Source: Flammeovirgaceae bacterium UBA4659 (GTDB lineage: Bacteria > Bacteroidota > Bacteroidia > Cytophagales > Cyclobacteriaceae). Taken from it: a stretch of DNA of 6,569 nucleotides. Below the pieces are notes generated by a model, which worked only from the letters and a program-made list of their open reading frames with translations, made no database searches and had not been told where the DNA came from. Made by a program: the position numbers and the translations under genes. The stretch spans positions 6,051-12,619 of the forward strand of contig DHLV01000130.1 of the NCBI GenBank assembly GCA_002405445.1, read 5' to 3'. This document shows positions 1-5,701 of this stretch, piece by piece (position 1 is the stretch's first letter; each line of letters opens with the position of its first letter).

Positions 1-36
1 CGGTGTCCAACGGGCAAACAATAAAAAAAGACACGT

Positions 37-384
37 ATGACGCTATTTGAAGTGCTTATGCCGGTGGCCATTTTCGGAGGCCTGGGGGGTTCCATCTACT
101 TCTTATCCATAGTGATGACGGATTTTAATCTCAAGAAACGAATGATTGAAAAAGGCTATGTCAACGAAGAGACCCAGTCAATTTTCAGAAACATGTCGAC
201 CGATAATAAATACGCTGCGTTGAAGTGGGGATTAATCATTCTCTCGGCCGGACTTGCGCTCATCGTAATGGAGTATATCGGGGCCGATCCCAACTCCACA
301 CTGCCCTATGGCATCTTTGCCACGTTTGTGTCAGCCGGCTTCCTGGCCTACTACCTGATTGTAAAGCGCGAGCAAAAACAATAG
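37..384 (+). CDS. Small three-helix membrane protein, DUF6249-like
   Basis: This 115-residue protein has no catalytic motif that I can see and its role is unknown. Three hydrophobic stretches look like membrane helices: residues about 6-27, 61-82 and 88-108. A basic, soluble loop follows the first helix (LKKRMIEKGYVNEE, about 32-45), and the protein ends with the charged tail KREQKQ. A first helix followed by a 'RM.EKG' loop is the pattern I associate with the DUF6249 family of Bacteroidota, which often sits beside ECF sigma-factor genes; that link is from memory and moderate. The ATG at 37 is the first in frame and lies just after an A-rich stretch (20-32) with no clear Shine-Dalgarno, as usual in this phylum. 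It may close an operon: one upstream reading frame ends in a TGA at 38-40 that overlaps this ATG. The downstream permease starts 145 bp later. Confidence 0.75.
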   Translation: MTLFEVLMPVAIFGGLGGSIYFLSIVMTDFNLKKRMIEKGYVNEETQSIFRNMSTDNKYAALKWGLIILSAGLALIVMEYIGADPNSTLPYGIFATFVSAGFLAYYLIVKREQKQ

Positions 385-390
385 GCTGTT

Positions 391-410
391 CACCCCCGAA
401 CAGTGGGGTG
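391..410. other. Hairpin or palindrome after the small membrane protein gene
   Basis: CACCCC (391-396) and GGGGTG (405-410) form a perfect 6-bp stem around an 8-base loop, starting 7 bp after the stop codon of the small membrane protein. No T-run follows, so it is not a standard intrinsic terminator. It could reduce read-through, or be part of an operator with the TGTACGA repeats that begin at its edge. Confidence 0.4.
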
Positions 411-434
411 TACGATTCATAACACGCTGTACGA
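409..434 (+). promoter_or_regulatory. Tandem TGTACGA direct repeat upstream of the permease
   Basis: TGTACGA occurs exactly at 409-415 and again at 428-434, a 19-bp period or nearly two helical turns. It lies about 100 bp ahead of the permease start. Same-face direct repeats of this kind suit a dimeric regulator or an extended promoter. The copies are seen directly; the regulatory role is inferred, and I could not place a convincing -33/-7 pair (TTTG / TAnnTTTG) relative to them. Confidence 0.35.
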
Positions 435-529
435 AAAACCGGGCTTACCCTTCAAAAAAACGCGCCGCCTACGGCTGGCGCGATGTTTGGGAAACCTGAC
501 CACTCATCCTCAATCCGATACCTCGATTT

Positions 530-2956
530 ATGCTCCGCAACTATATCAAAACAGCTTTCCGAAACCTGATTCGCCACCGCTTTTTTTCGCTGATCAACGT
601 GTTTGGTCTAGCGGTGGCCATGTCCATCTGCATGGTGCTGATCATGCTGGTGGCCGATCAATTGAGTTATGACCGGCACAACACTAATGGCTCGCGCATT
701 TTTCGGGTCACCACTCTGGGGGTAGATGACAAAGGTGTCGTTACCTCGGATCAGGAAAACAGCTCCAGCCCGATGACCGTGGCCCCTGAGCTGATGGAAA
801 AGTACACGGGCGTAGAAAAAGCCGTGCGTTTCAGGCGCGGCTTTGGAAACGGTTGGCTCGAGTTCGAAAACCAGAACGTCAACATCCCCCTGTCGGGATT
901 TTTTGCGGATGCCGAGGCGCTGAACATGTTTCAATACGAACTTGAACATGGCGATCCTTCCTCTGCTCTCGTGCAACCCTATTCGGTCGTGCTCAGCCGG
1001 GCGGCCGCCAACAAACTTTTCAAAGAGCCAAACCCCGTGGGGCAAACCCTCAAGGTGGGTGACATTGGCGTGTACACCGTTACCGGAGTGTTGAAGGAAA
1101 CAAAAAACAAGTCGCACATCGTCTTTGACGGGCTGGCCAGTATGTCCACCGTCAAAGCCCTGGAGGAAGCCGGCAAATTTGATCGAACATCCGAAAGCTG
1201 GACAAACTACTGGCAGGGGTGGACCTACGTGATGATCGAATCCGGGAAGACTCCCCACGATTTGCAGGTAGCCCTTGACGAGATGTACCGGAAACACATT
1301 GCGTCCATCACTACGCCCGACACGTACAAAATGAAGTTTGCGCTGCAGCCCTTGTTTCGCATCACGCCCAGCAACAGCATGAACAACCCCATCGGGCCCC
1401 TGTTGCCGTGGCTGGTTGTCTACTTTCTCGGAGGCCTTGCCTTGATCATTCTGCTCACCTCCTGTTTCAATTTTACCAATCTTTCCATTGCCCGCTCCCT
1501 GAGCCGCGCACGCGAAATTGGTGTACGTAAAGTGACCGGTGCGGCCCGTTGGCAAATTTTCGGGCAGTTCATCTCCGAATCCATCCTGGTGACCTTCATC
1601 GCCCTGGCCGTGGCCCTAGCCCTCGTAGTGGTACTTGAACCGATGATCCAGCAGCTCAACTTCGCCCGTATCTTCCGCTGGGACTTGCACAGCAGCACCG
1701 CGGTGTACCTGATCTTTGTTTTGTTTGCCACGGTGGTGGGCATCCTGGCGGGATTCTTCCCTGCGGTGGTGCTCTCCGGCTTCCAACCCGTTCAGGTCCT
1801 AAAAAATCTGAGCAACCTGAAACTCTTCTCGCGCATGGGATTGCGCAAGACCTTGCTCGTATCTCAGTTTACGTTGTCCCTCTTCTTCATTCTTACCGTC
1901 ATGGTGGCCTACGACCAGCTTCACCTGTTCACCCACCAGAACCACGGCTTCAAGATGAACAACAACATTCTGATTAAGCTCAACAACACGAGCCATGAAA
2001 CTCTGAAAAACGAATTGCAGAAGTACGCCGACATCTCGGCAGTCGCGGCCGCTTCGCATCTGCCGGCAGCCGGCACCTCGTATGGCACGGGTTTCAAGAA
2101 AAAGCGGGAAGAGCCGGAATGGACCAATGTGGATTATTTTCTCGTTGACGAGAACTATGCCGACAACATGGAGTTGACGTTGGTGGCCGGGGAGTTTTTC
2201 AAAACCAAGGAGGTTAACCTGAACAATAACCTGATGGTGATCAATGAAGCGGCTGTGGCCAGGTTTCAATTGGGGTCGGCCCGCGAAGCCATTGGCCAGT
2301 CCATGATCTTTCAAAATGACTCCACCGAAAAAATCATTGTGGGTGTGGTGGCCAACTACAATCACCGCGACCTCATGCGCGAAATTGATCCCATGGCGTT
2401 GATGTACCAGCCAGAGTCGTTCAGCGTGATGCAGGTAGCCTACCTGGGCACCTACGATGAAGCCCGGCAAACGGTAGAAAAAGCCTGGGCTACGGTGAAC
2501 CCGGATTTGAAGATTGACTACACGGAAGTAAAATCCGAAATCAACAAATTTTATGAGGTTGTTTTTGGCGACCTGGTGACGGTGCTCGGTTTTGTATCCA
2601 CGCTGGCGATTTTGATTTCATGCCTCGGGCTTTTGGGCATGGCTACTTACGCCACCGAAACACGGGTGAAAGAAATCTCCATTCGCAAAGTACTGGGCTC
2701 TACCGATGGCGCGTTGGTGTTGCTGTTGTCGCGCGGCTTCCTCTCCATTCTTGGCCTGGCGGTGCTGATTGGCGTACCGCTGGCCTACGTGGTGAACAAC
2801 CTGTGGCTCGAGTACATTGCCTACCGCACCGCCATGGGCGTGGGCACCATCAGTTTGGGCGTGTTGTTGCTCGTGGTCTTTGGCGCCTTAACCATTGGTT
2901 CACAAACCTGGCGTGCCGTGTTCATCAACCCGGTGGACAATTTGAAGGGTGAGTAG
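530..2956 (+). CDS. ABC transporter permease, FtsX/MacB type (duplicated)
   Basis: This 808-residue inner-membrane protein is a fused two-repeat permease. Each half has an extracytoplasmic MacB-like domain and an FtsX-type membrane domain. Helix 1 is at about residues 19-42, followed by a soluble domain to about 285. Membrane helices follow at about 293-316, 348-370 and 391-415. A second N-terminal-type helix (441-461) opens repeat two, with its soluble domain to about 678 and helices at about 682-704, 735-757 and 771-792. The FtsX coupling motif appears twice, AREIGVRKVTGA (327-338) and VKEISIRKVLGS (713-724). The end, NPVDNLKGE, and the length are typical of the Bacteroidota family, whose members work with a separate MacB/LolD-like ATPase not encoded here. 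The substrate cannot be told; mechanotransmission or efflux is the family expectation. The ATG at 530 gives the usual opening MLRNYIKTAFRNL. The frame is intact. Confidence 0.95.
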   Translation: MLRNYIKTAFRNLIRHRFFSLINVFGLAVAMSICMVLIMLVADQLSYDRHNTNGSRIFRVTTLGVDDKGVVTSDQENSSSPMTVAPELMEKYTGVEKAVRFRRGFGNGWLEFENQNVNIPLSGFFADAEALNMFQYELEHGDPSSALVQPYSVVLSRAAANKLFKEPNPVGQTLKVGDIGVYTVTGVLKETKNKSHIVFDGLASMSTVKALEEAGKFDRTSESWTNYWQGWTYVMIESGKTPHDLQVALDEMYRKHIASITTPDTYKMKFALQPLFRITPSNSMNNPIGPLLPWLVVYFLGGLALIILLTSCFNFTNLSIARSLSRAREIGVRKVTGAARWQIFGQFISESILVTFIALAVALALVVVLEPMIQQLNFARIFRWDLHSSTAVYLIFVLFATVVGILAGFFPAVVLSGFQPVQVLKNLSNLKLFSRMGLRKTLLVSQFTLSLFFILTVMVAYDQLHLFTHQNHGFKMNNNILIKLNNTSHETLKNELQKYADISAVAAASHLPAAGTSYGTGFKKKREEPEWTNVDYFLVDENYADNMELTLVAGEFFKTKEVNLNNNLMVINEAAVARFQLGSAREAIGQSMIFQNDSTEKIIVGVVANYNHRDLMREIDPMALMYQPESFSVMQVAYLGTYDEARQTVEKAWATVNPDLKIDYTEVKSEINKFYEVVFGDLVTVLGFVSTLAILISCLGLLGMATYATETRVKEISIRKVLGSTDGALVLLLSRGFLSILGLAVLIGVPLAYVVNNLWLEYIAYRTAMGVGTISLGVLLLVVFGALTIGSQTWRAVFINPVDNLKGE

Positions 2957-2994
2957 CGGTTGGCAAGCGGTTATTCGGGAAAAGACCAGCGCGG

Positions 2995-3025
2995 GCGAGG
3001 ATAAAATAAACTCGCTTTGATTTTT
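2995..3025 (+). terminator. Weak possible terminator after the permease
   Basis: GCGAG (2995-2999) can pair with CTCGC (3011-3015) around an 11-base A-rich loop, followed by TTTGATTTTT. It starts 39 bp after the permease stop. The stem is short and the loop large, so this is only a candidate. Its right arm overlaps the element AAATAAACTC (3004-3013) that resembles a motif found after the island genes. Confidence 0.3.
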
Positions 3026-3063
3026 GTGTCGGCAACGCAAAGCTTTTGCATTGGTGCGATTTG

Positions 3064-3663
3064 TTACTTCTTTGTCAATAAATTTTCCGCTTGTTTAGGA
3101 AACTTTTTCAATAACCACTCCAATAAATCTAGCTGGTCTCTACTTGGTGCTCGTCTAACTTGTGCAACCAACTTGATGGCTTCTGGTCTATTCAATGTCA
3201 GATTAGATGCACCTTCATTACAAACAGAACATATAGCTCTCAGGTTAGAAGGTTCGTCAGTTCCTCCCATTGATTTGTCAATTATATGTGCTATGTGTAA
3301 TCGAGTCTTTCTGCCTTTGTCGTATGGGTGTGGCTCACCTGCAGCTGCACCACACATTTGACAAGTAAATCCATTTCGGTCTAAAACAAATGCTCTTGTC
3401 TCTTTTGAAATCCCTCTTTCAAATGCAGGTAGAGGCTTGGTATCAATCAAGACGTATTGACCAGGCTTTAGATCACTTCTATCATTGTGAGTGGCAATAT
3501 TTAACCCTTCTTCGTTTCTTAATTCACGAACGCGTCTGCCCCATTCGCTTGTTCCCGCAACTGAACGAAGTGTTTCTGAATCTAATACCTTTCCAATATT
3601 TTCAAGAAAATATTCTCTGAGCTTGCTTCTTGAACCTTTACCTTTAGATACTTTCTTTGCCAT
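3064..3663 (-). CDS. HNH endonuclease, likely restriction enzyme partner of the adjacent methyltransferase
   Basis: This 199-residue protein probably cuts DNA at the site protected by the adjacent C5 methyltransferase. The N-terminal part (about 12-75) is basic and helical (LREYFLENIG..LRSVAGTSEWGRRVRELRNEEG) and looks like a winged-helix DNA-binding region. The C-terminal half is an HNH nuclease domain (about 88-155). A zinc site is formed by C101-x2-C104 and C145-x2-C148; the core is LHIAHIID (H123, H126), with asparagines N140 and N149 completing the ββα-metal pattern. All expected key residues are present. Its ATG overlaps the last 20 bp of the methyltransferase gene, so translation is likely coupled, with the protective enzyme made first. 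Recognition sequence cannot be read from the protein. An HNH homing or McrA-like role is possible but less likely in this context. Base composition is AT-richer than the flanks, as expected of acquired DNA. Confidence 0.88.
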   Translation of the reverse strand: MAKKVSKGKGSRSKLREYFLENIGKVLDSETLRSVAGTSEWGRRVRELRNEEGLNIATHNDRSDLKPGQYVLIDTKPLPAFERGISKETRAFVLDRNGFTCQMCGAAAGEPHPYDKGRKTRLHIAHIIDKSMGGTDEPSNLRAICSVCNEGASNLTLNRPEAIKLVAQVRRAPSRDQLDLLEWLLKKFPKQAENLLTKK

Positions 3664-4624
3664 TCTTTAATGCTCTTATAATTTCTTTTCCAATAGCTGC
3701 AGCAACAGGCGGAGGGAACGCGTTTCCAACTTGTCTATATGCTGGTGTTTTCTTTCCAACGAACTCCCAGTCATCTGGGAACCCTTGAATAAGGGCAGTC
3801 ATTTTTAAAGTTAGTTTTGGATTTCCCTTGAAACCATTCATAGGTGGCTTGTCGGCTAATCCACTTCCATCAACGCTCAATTCTAGCCATGCTTTTCTTG
3901 CTCTCGTTGGTCCTAGGTCTGCACCACCATGTTTTTTTGAGCCACCAACTAAAGTTGGTGCAATTCCATTTGCTTTCTTTCTCCATTCTTCAACGCTTTC
4001 CCAACCAAGACTTGCCATTTCTTTATAAAGAACCTCACCAACGGGTTTGGGTGTCTGTGGCTTGGAAGGCCAATTGAATTTATGAAAATGTTCTTCCTTT
4101 ATTGCAACTAATATTGCCCTAGGTCTTAGTTGTGGGACCCCAAAATCTGACGCATTTAATAGTCGCCAATCACCGGAGTATCCCAATTTTTTGAGGTCGT
4201 GAATTATCTGCTTTCGATAGGATTTAAACTTAGGGCTCAATAAACCCCTGACATTCTCTAAGATTATTGCTTTAGGATTACATTCTTTAGCAATCCTGAT
4301 TGCTTCTGGAAACAAATCTCTGTCGTCTAAGTGTCCGAGTTGCTTTCCAGCTATAGAAAATGGTGGGCAAGGAACACCCCCTGCTAAAACGTCAACTTGT
4401 CCTTTAAATGGAGACGCATCAAATTGACGAAGGTCTCCCTGAATTACATTCCAATCCGGCCTATTTTTCTTTAAAGTCTGGCAAGCAAGTGGTTCTATTT
4501 CTACAAGTGCAATGTGTTCAAAACCAGCTTGTTCGAGTCCGACTGCTTGCCCTCCGCCACCGGCACATATTTCAAGTGATTTTAATTTTGCCACGCTAAT
4601 ATATTTACCCGAAAAATACCTCAT
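3644..4624 (-). CDS. DNA (cytosine-5-)-methyltransferase of a type II restriction-modification system
   Basis: The 326-residue enzyme transfers a methyl group from S-adenosylmethionine to C5 of cytosine in a specific DNA site, protecting it from the partner nuclease. Motif I is LEICAGGGGQAVGLEQAGF (17-35), with acidic VEIEP at 41-45. Motif IV is GGVPCPPFS (82-90) with catalytic C86; proline replaces the common glutamine after the cysteine. Motif VI is ENVRG (123-127) and motif VIII QLRPR (165-169). The variable target-recognition region spans about 180-275, and motif X is YRQVGNAFPPPV (296-307). The set is complete and near the family's usual size. The ATG at 4624 overlaps the preceding small ORF by 20 bp. 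A GTG at 4594 would instead give MAKLKSLEICAG, the usual family opening, so the true start is uncertain. It is the second gene of a putative three-gene operon and overlaps the endonuclease gene by 20 bp. Confidence 0.95.
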   Translation of the reverse strand: MRYFSGKYISVAKLKSLEICAGGGGQAVGLEQAGFEHIALVEIEPLACQTLKKNRPDWNVIQGDLRQFDASPFKGQVDVLAGGVPCPPFSIAGKQLGHLDDRDLFPEAIRIAKECNPKAIILENVRGLLSPKFKSYRKQIIHDLKKLGYSGDWRLLNASDFGVPQLRPRAILVAIKEEHFHKFNWPSKPQTPKPVGEVLYKEMASLGWESVEEWRKKANGIAPTLVGGSKKHGGADLGPTRARKAWLELSVDGSGLADKPPMNGFKGNPKLTLKMTALIQGFPDDWEFVGKKTPAYRQVGNAFPPPVAAAIGKEIIRALKNGKESI

Positions 4625-4781
4625 TTAAAGTCAAAATGCTACGTTTTTTGGACCGGTTCAGAGGTTGATTTTTTCCATTCTCCATCTTTTCGAAGTCCTC
4701 AAACTCAATGGCATAATCGTCAATATGCTTTCCTTGTGGTAGTGTTACGCGATGAACAATATGTACTTTGTAAAACTTCAT
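4605..4781 (-). CDS. Small unknown ORF leading the restriction-modification operon
   Basis: I do not recognise this 58-residue product. It begins MKFYKVHIVHRV and is mixed in charge, with an acidic middle (DDYAIEFEDFEKMENG) and a basic patch (NRSKKRS). No helix-turn-helix is evident, so a classical controller (C) protein is not supported, although its place directly before the methyltransferase fits a controller or leader peptide. I chose the ATG at 4781. The frame stays open to 4832, but the extra residues run towards repeat A. Its final codons, ending NEVFFG, overlap the methyltransferase ATG by 20 bp, the same overlap seen between methyltransferase and endonuclease. That spacing is the main argument that it is translated. 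It could also be a chance frame if the methyltransferase really starts at the GTG at 4594. Confidence 0.4.
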   Translation of the reverse strand: MKFYKVHIVHRVTLPQGKHIDDYAIEFEDFEKMENGKNQPLNRSKKRSILTLNEVFFG

Positions 4782-4851
4782 TATGGGTAATGAACTGTTC
4801 TGTTGAAACGTGCCAATGCGCGTTGGAGTCACTGTCCCACTGCATCAAGCA

Positions 4852-4936
4852 TAACACCCGAATATGCACAATTGCACATATCCCGCATATACTTACCGAC
4901 CACCGAACCAATTTACCAAGTTGCCCTTTACGCCCA
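4852..4936. repeat. Intergenic repeat copy A
   Basis: This is the first of three related intergenic blocks (A 4852-4936, B 5491-5586, C 6152-6259), all in the same orientation. Positions 4901-4936 match copy C 6201-6236 at 34 of 36 bases. Positions 4874-4895 match copy B 5512-5533 at 21 of 22. Homology stops right after CGCCCA, so the terminator present in B and C is missing here. It lies between the toxin gene and the restriction-modification operon, ahead of the latter in transcription order. Confidence 0.85.
4862..4881 (-). other. Imperfect palindrome inside repeat A
   Basis: The 20-base sequence ATATGCACAATTGCACATAT is nearly self-complementary. Transcribed from the - strand it folds as an 8-bp stem with two G-U pairs and an AATT loop. 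The equivalent 20 bases in copy C keep most of the pairing with different bases. It may be an RNA hairpin or a protein-binding palindrome. Confidence 0.5.
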
Positions 4937-4951
4937 GCTGGAATAAACACA
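4937..4951. repeat. Downstream element GCTGRAATAAACACA, copy 1
   Basis: These 15 bases match 5665-5679 at 14 of 15 positions. Both lie just beyond the 3' end of a - strand gene: here 18 bp past the toxin stop, there 19 bp past the immunity gene stop. A shorter likeness (AAATAAACTC, 3004-3013) follows the endonuclease gene. Conserved placement suggests it is the gene-proximal end of a composite repeat that continues into copy A. Confidence 0.55.
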
Positions 4952-4968
4952 GTATTGCCGGCTGTTGC

Positions 4969-5256
4969 CTATAATGTCAAATCTCGAGCACTGTGATAAA
5001 CAGTCAGAATGCTTATTTGGTCTGCCGAAACTACTTGATAAATGATTCGGTAATTTCCCTCAATAAGTTCTCTTACGTTCTCGTCATTCTTTTCAGGAAC
5101 AGTTCGCCCTGCTTGTGGAAAGGTTTTTAATATGTCCGGTCTCTCAAACAATTTTTGAACGGTCAGCTTAGCGTATTTTTCTGAATTCTCGGCAATATAG
5201 TCACCGATGTCACCGATGTCATTTATGGCTTGGTCAGTCCAAATCAATTTAACCAT
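4969..5256 (-). CDS. ParE/RelE-family toxin of a type II toxin-antitoxin system
   Basis: This 95-residue toxin has the compact ParE/RelE fold pattern. It opens with a β-strand (VKLIWTDQA, 2-10), then two amphipathic helices (about 11-45, AINDIGDIGDYIAENS..AKLTVQKLFERPDIL). The loop FPQAGRTVPE (46-55) is typical of the family, followed by VRELIEGNYRIIYQV (61-75) and a last strand with H88 and R91 (ISILTVYHSARDL). Family members either inhibit gyrase (ParE) or cut mRNA on the ribosome (RelE); this sequence looks closer to the ParE side, but the target cannot be fixed by eye. Its ATG lies within the antitoxin gene's last codons, with a 13-bp overlap, the standard coupled arrangement with antitoxin first. 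Length is normal and no key segment is missing. Confidence 0.92.
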   Translation of the reverse strand: MVKLIWTDQAINDIGDIGDYIAENSEKYAKLTVQKLFERPDILKTFPQAGRTVPEKNDENVRELIEGNYRIIYQVVSADQISILTVYHSARDLTL

Positions 5257-5423
5257 TTGCTCAACTTTGCTCTGGCTTGCTCCTCAGTATTCACCTTCCC
5301 GTCTTTTACTTCTTGACGTCCTTTTTCAATTTTTTCAATAATTATCAGTCTCTCAATAATCTCCTCTATTGAAACCTCGTCTGGGAGTTTATTAATTGAT
5401 TCGATAACAGTCGATTTTCTCAT
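5244..5423 (-). CDS. Antitoxin of the ParE/RelE-type pair
   Basis: This 59-residue protein is the likely antitoxin that binds and neutralises the toxin encoded immediately after it. The centre is a long charged helix (SIEEIIERLIIIEKIEKGRQ, about 18-37), followed by an acidic/polar linker and the segment EEQARAKLSKWLN, which would wrap around the toxin. Small Bacteroidota antitoxins next to ParE-like toxins often show this 'LPDEVSIEEIIERL' pattern. No separate DNA-binding domain is apparent, so autoregulation would need the toxin-antitoxin complex or a short N-terminal element. I chose the ATG at 5423; a start at 5567 would translate repeat B and is implausible. An inverted repeat 16 bp upstream could be its operator. 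The stop codon falls inside the toxin gene. Confidence 0.85.
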   Translation of the reverse strand: MRKSTVIESINKLPDEVSIEEIIERLIIIEKIEKGRQEVKDGKVNTEEQARAKLSKWLN

Positions 5424-5438
5424 TTTGTCAGTATTTAT

Positions 5439-5471
5439 AGTCCAAGTTAAGTAAAAAAAGTCTTTTGGACT
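5439..5471 (-). promoter_or_regulatory. Inverted repeat ahead of the toxin-antitoxin operon, operator candidate
   Basis: AGTCCAA (5439-5445) and TTGGACT (5465-5471) are perfect 7-bp inverted arms separated by 19 bp, starting 16 bp upstream of the antitoxin ATG. On the - strand the interval also holds a T7 run, and TATAAATA lies between the palindrome and the start, resembling a -10 or -7 box. Position and symmetry fit binding by a toxin-antitoxin complex. A weak terminator reading (AGTC-CAAAA-GACT then T7) is an alternative for upstream transcripts. Confidence 0.4.
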
Positions 5472-5484
5472 CGGTTGGGTACTT

Positions 5485-5495
5485 GCCGCCAACAC
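5485..5495. repeat. Short inverted end, start of the toxin-antitoxin unit
   Basis: GCCGCCAACAC here matches the reverse complement of 4952-4962 (GTATTGCCGGC) at 9 of 11 bases. The two sites bracket the toxin-antitoxin genes as an inverted pair. This is weaker than the pair around the SMI1 gene, but lies in the same relation to the repeats. Confidence 0.35.
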
Positions 5496-5586
5496 CCAAA
5501 AATGCCCATTGGCACATATCCCGCATGTACTTAACGAATTTACAAGGTTGTGCTTTACGCCCAACAAAAGAGGGCGTATTTTTTAG
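5491..5586. repeat. Intergenic repeat copy B
   Basis: This copy lies ahead of the antitoxin gene in transcription order. Positions 5537-5585 match copy C 6210-6258 at 47 of 49 bases, including a full terminator. Compared with A and C it lacks about 14 bp (the ATCACCGAACC-type segment), joining AACGAA directly to TTTACAAGG. Its outer end reaches the short inverted end at 5485-5495. Confidence 0.85.
5556..5584 (+). terminator. Intrinsic terminator in repeat B, facing against the genes
   Basis: TACGCCC (5556-5562) pairs perfectly with GGGCGTA (5572-5578) around a 9-base loop and is followed by six T's (5579-5584). This is a textbook Rho-independent terminator, but only for + strand transcripts; the - strand has no T-run after the stem. 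No + strand gene precedes it, so it would stop antisense transcription or end an unannotated RNA. Confidence 0.75.
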
Positions 5587-5620
5587 TCAAAACCCGGGGT
5601 GAGTAGGCTGTGGGGCATCA

Positions 5621-5649
5621 CGTTCGTTGGTGAAGACTGCCAACGAGCG
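5621..5649. other. Strong hairpin in a G+C-rich patch
   Basis: CGTTCGTTGG (5621-5630) pairs with CCAACGAGCG (5640-5649): ten pairs, one of them G-U, around a 9-base loop. The surrounding 5593-5664 is clearly richer in G+C than the island and absent from repeat A, where CGCCCA runs straight into the downstream element. It may be a small insertion or a remnant of core sequence. No gene is visible between 5424 and 5697 apart from these repeat elements. Confidence 0.55.
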
Positions 5650-5664
5650 CGGGGAGCCGCCAGT

Positions 5665-5679
5665 GCTGAAATAAACACA
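5665..5679. repeat. Downstream element GCTGRAATAAACACA, copy 2
   Basis: This is the partner of 4937-4951 (14 of 15 identical), starting 19 bp beyond the end of the SMI1-type gene and next to the inverted end at 5686-5701. Confidence 0.55.
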
Positions 5680-5685
5680 ATGTTA

Positions 5686-5701
5686 GCGCAATTTTTATCA
5701 A
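5686..5701. repeat. Left inverted end of the SMI1 unit
   Basis: GCGCAATTTTTATCAA matches the reverse complement of 6134-6149 (TTGGTAAAAATTGCGC) at 15 of 16 bases. The two arms tightly enclose the SMI1/KNR4 gene: this one overlaps its final codons, the other begins 1 bp before its ATG. Confidence 0.75.

Noticed and set aside
1..40. End of an upstream gene on the + strand
   Set aside because: Two frames end here (TAA at 22-24, TGA at 38-40), the second overlapping the next ATG. Too few codons are present to identify or choose one.
608..1555. Long - strand open frame (315 codons) opposite the permease
   Set aside because: It lies fully inside the well-supported permease gene, has no family resemblance, and is a usual by-product of G+C-rich coding sequence. 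The same holds for the - strand frame at 1799-2470.
3034..3046. GCAAAGCTTTTGC as a terminator of the HNH gene
   Set aside because: On the - strand the stem is only 5 bp, A/T-rich, and not followed by a T-run.
5244..5567. Longer 107-residue antitoxin start
   Set aside because: The extra N-terminus is translated repeat B. The ATG at 5423 gives a normal antitoxin length and start.
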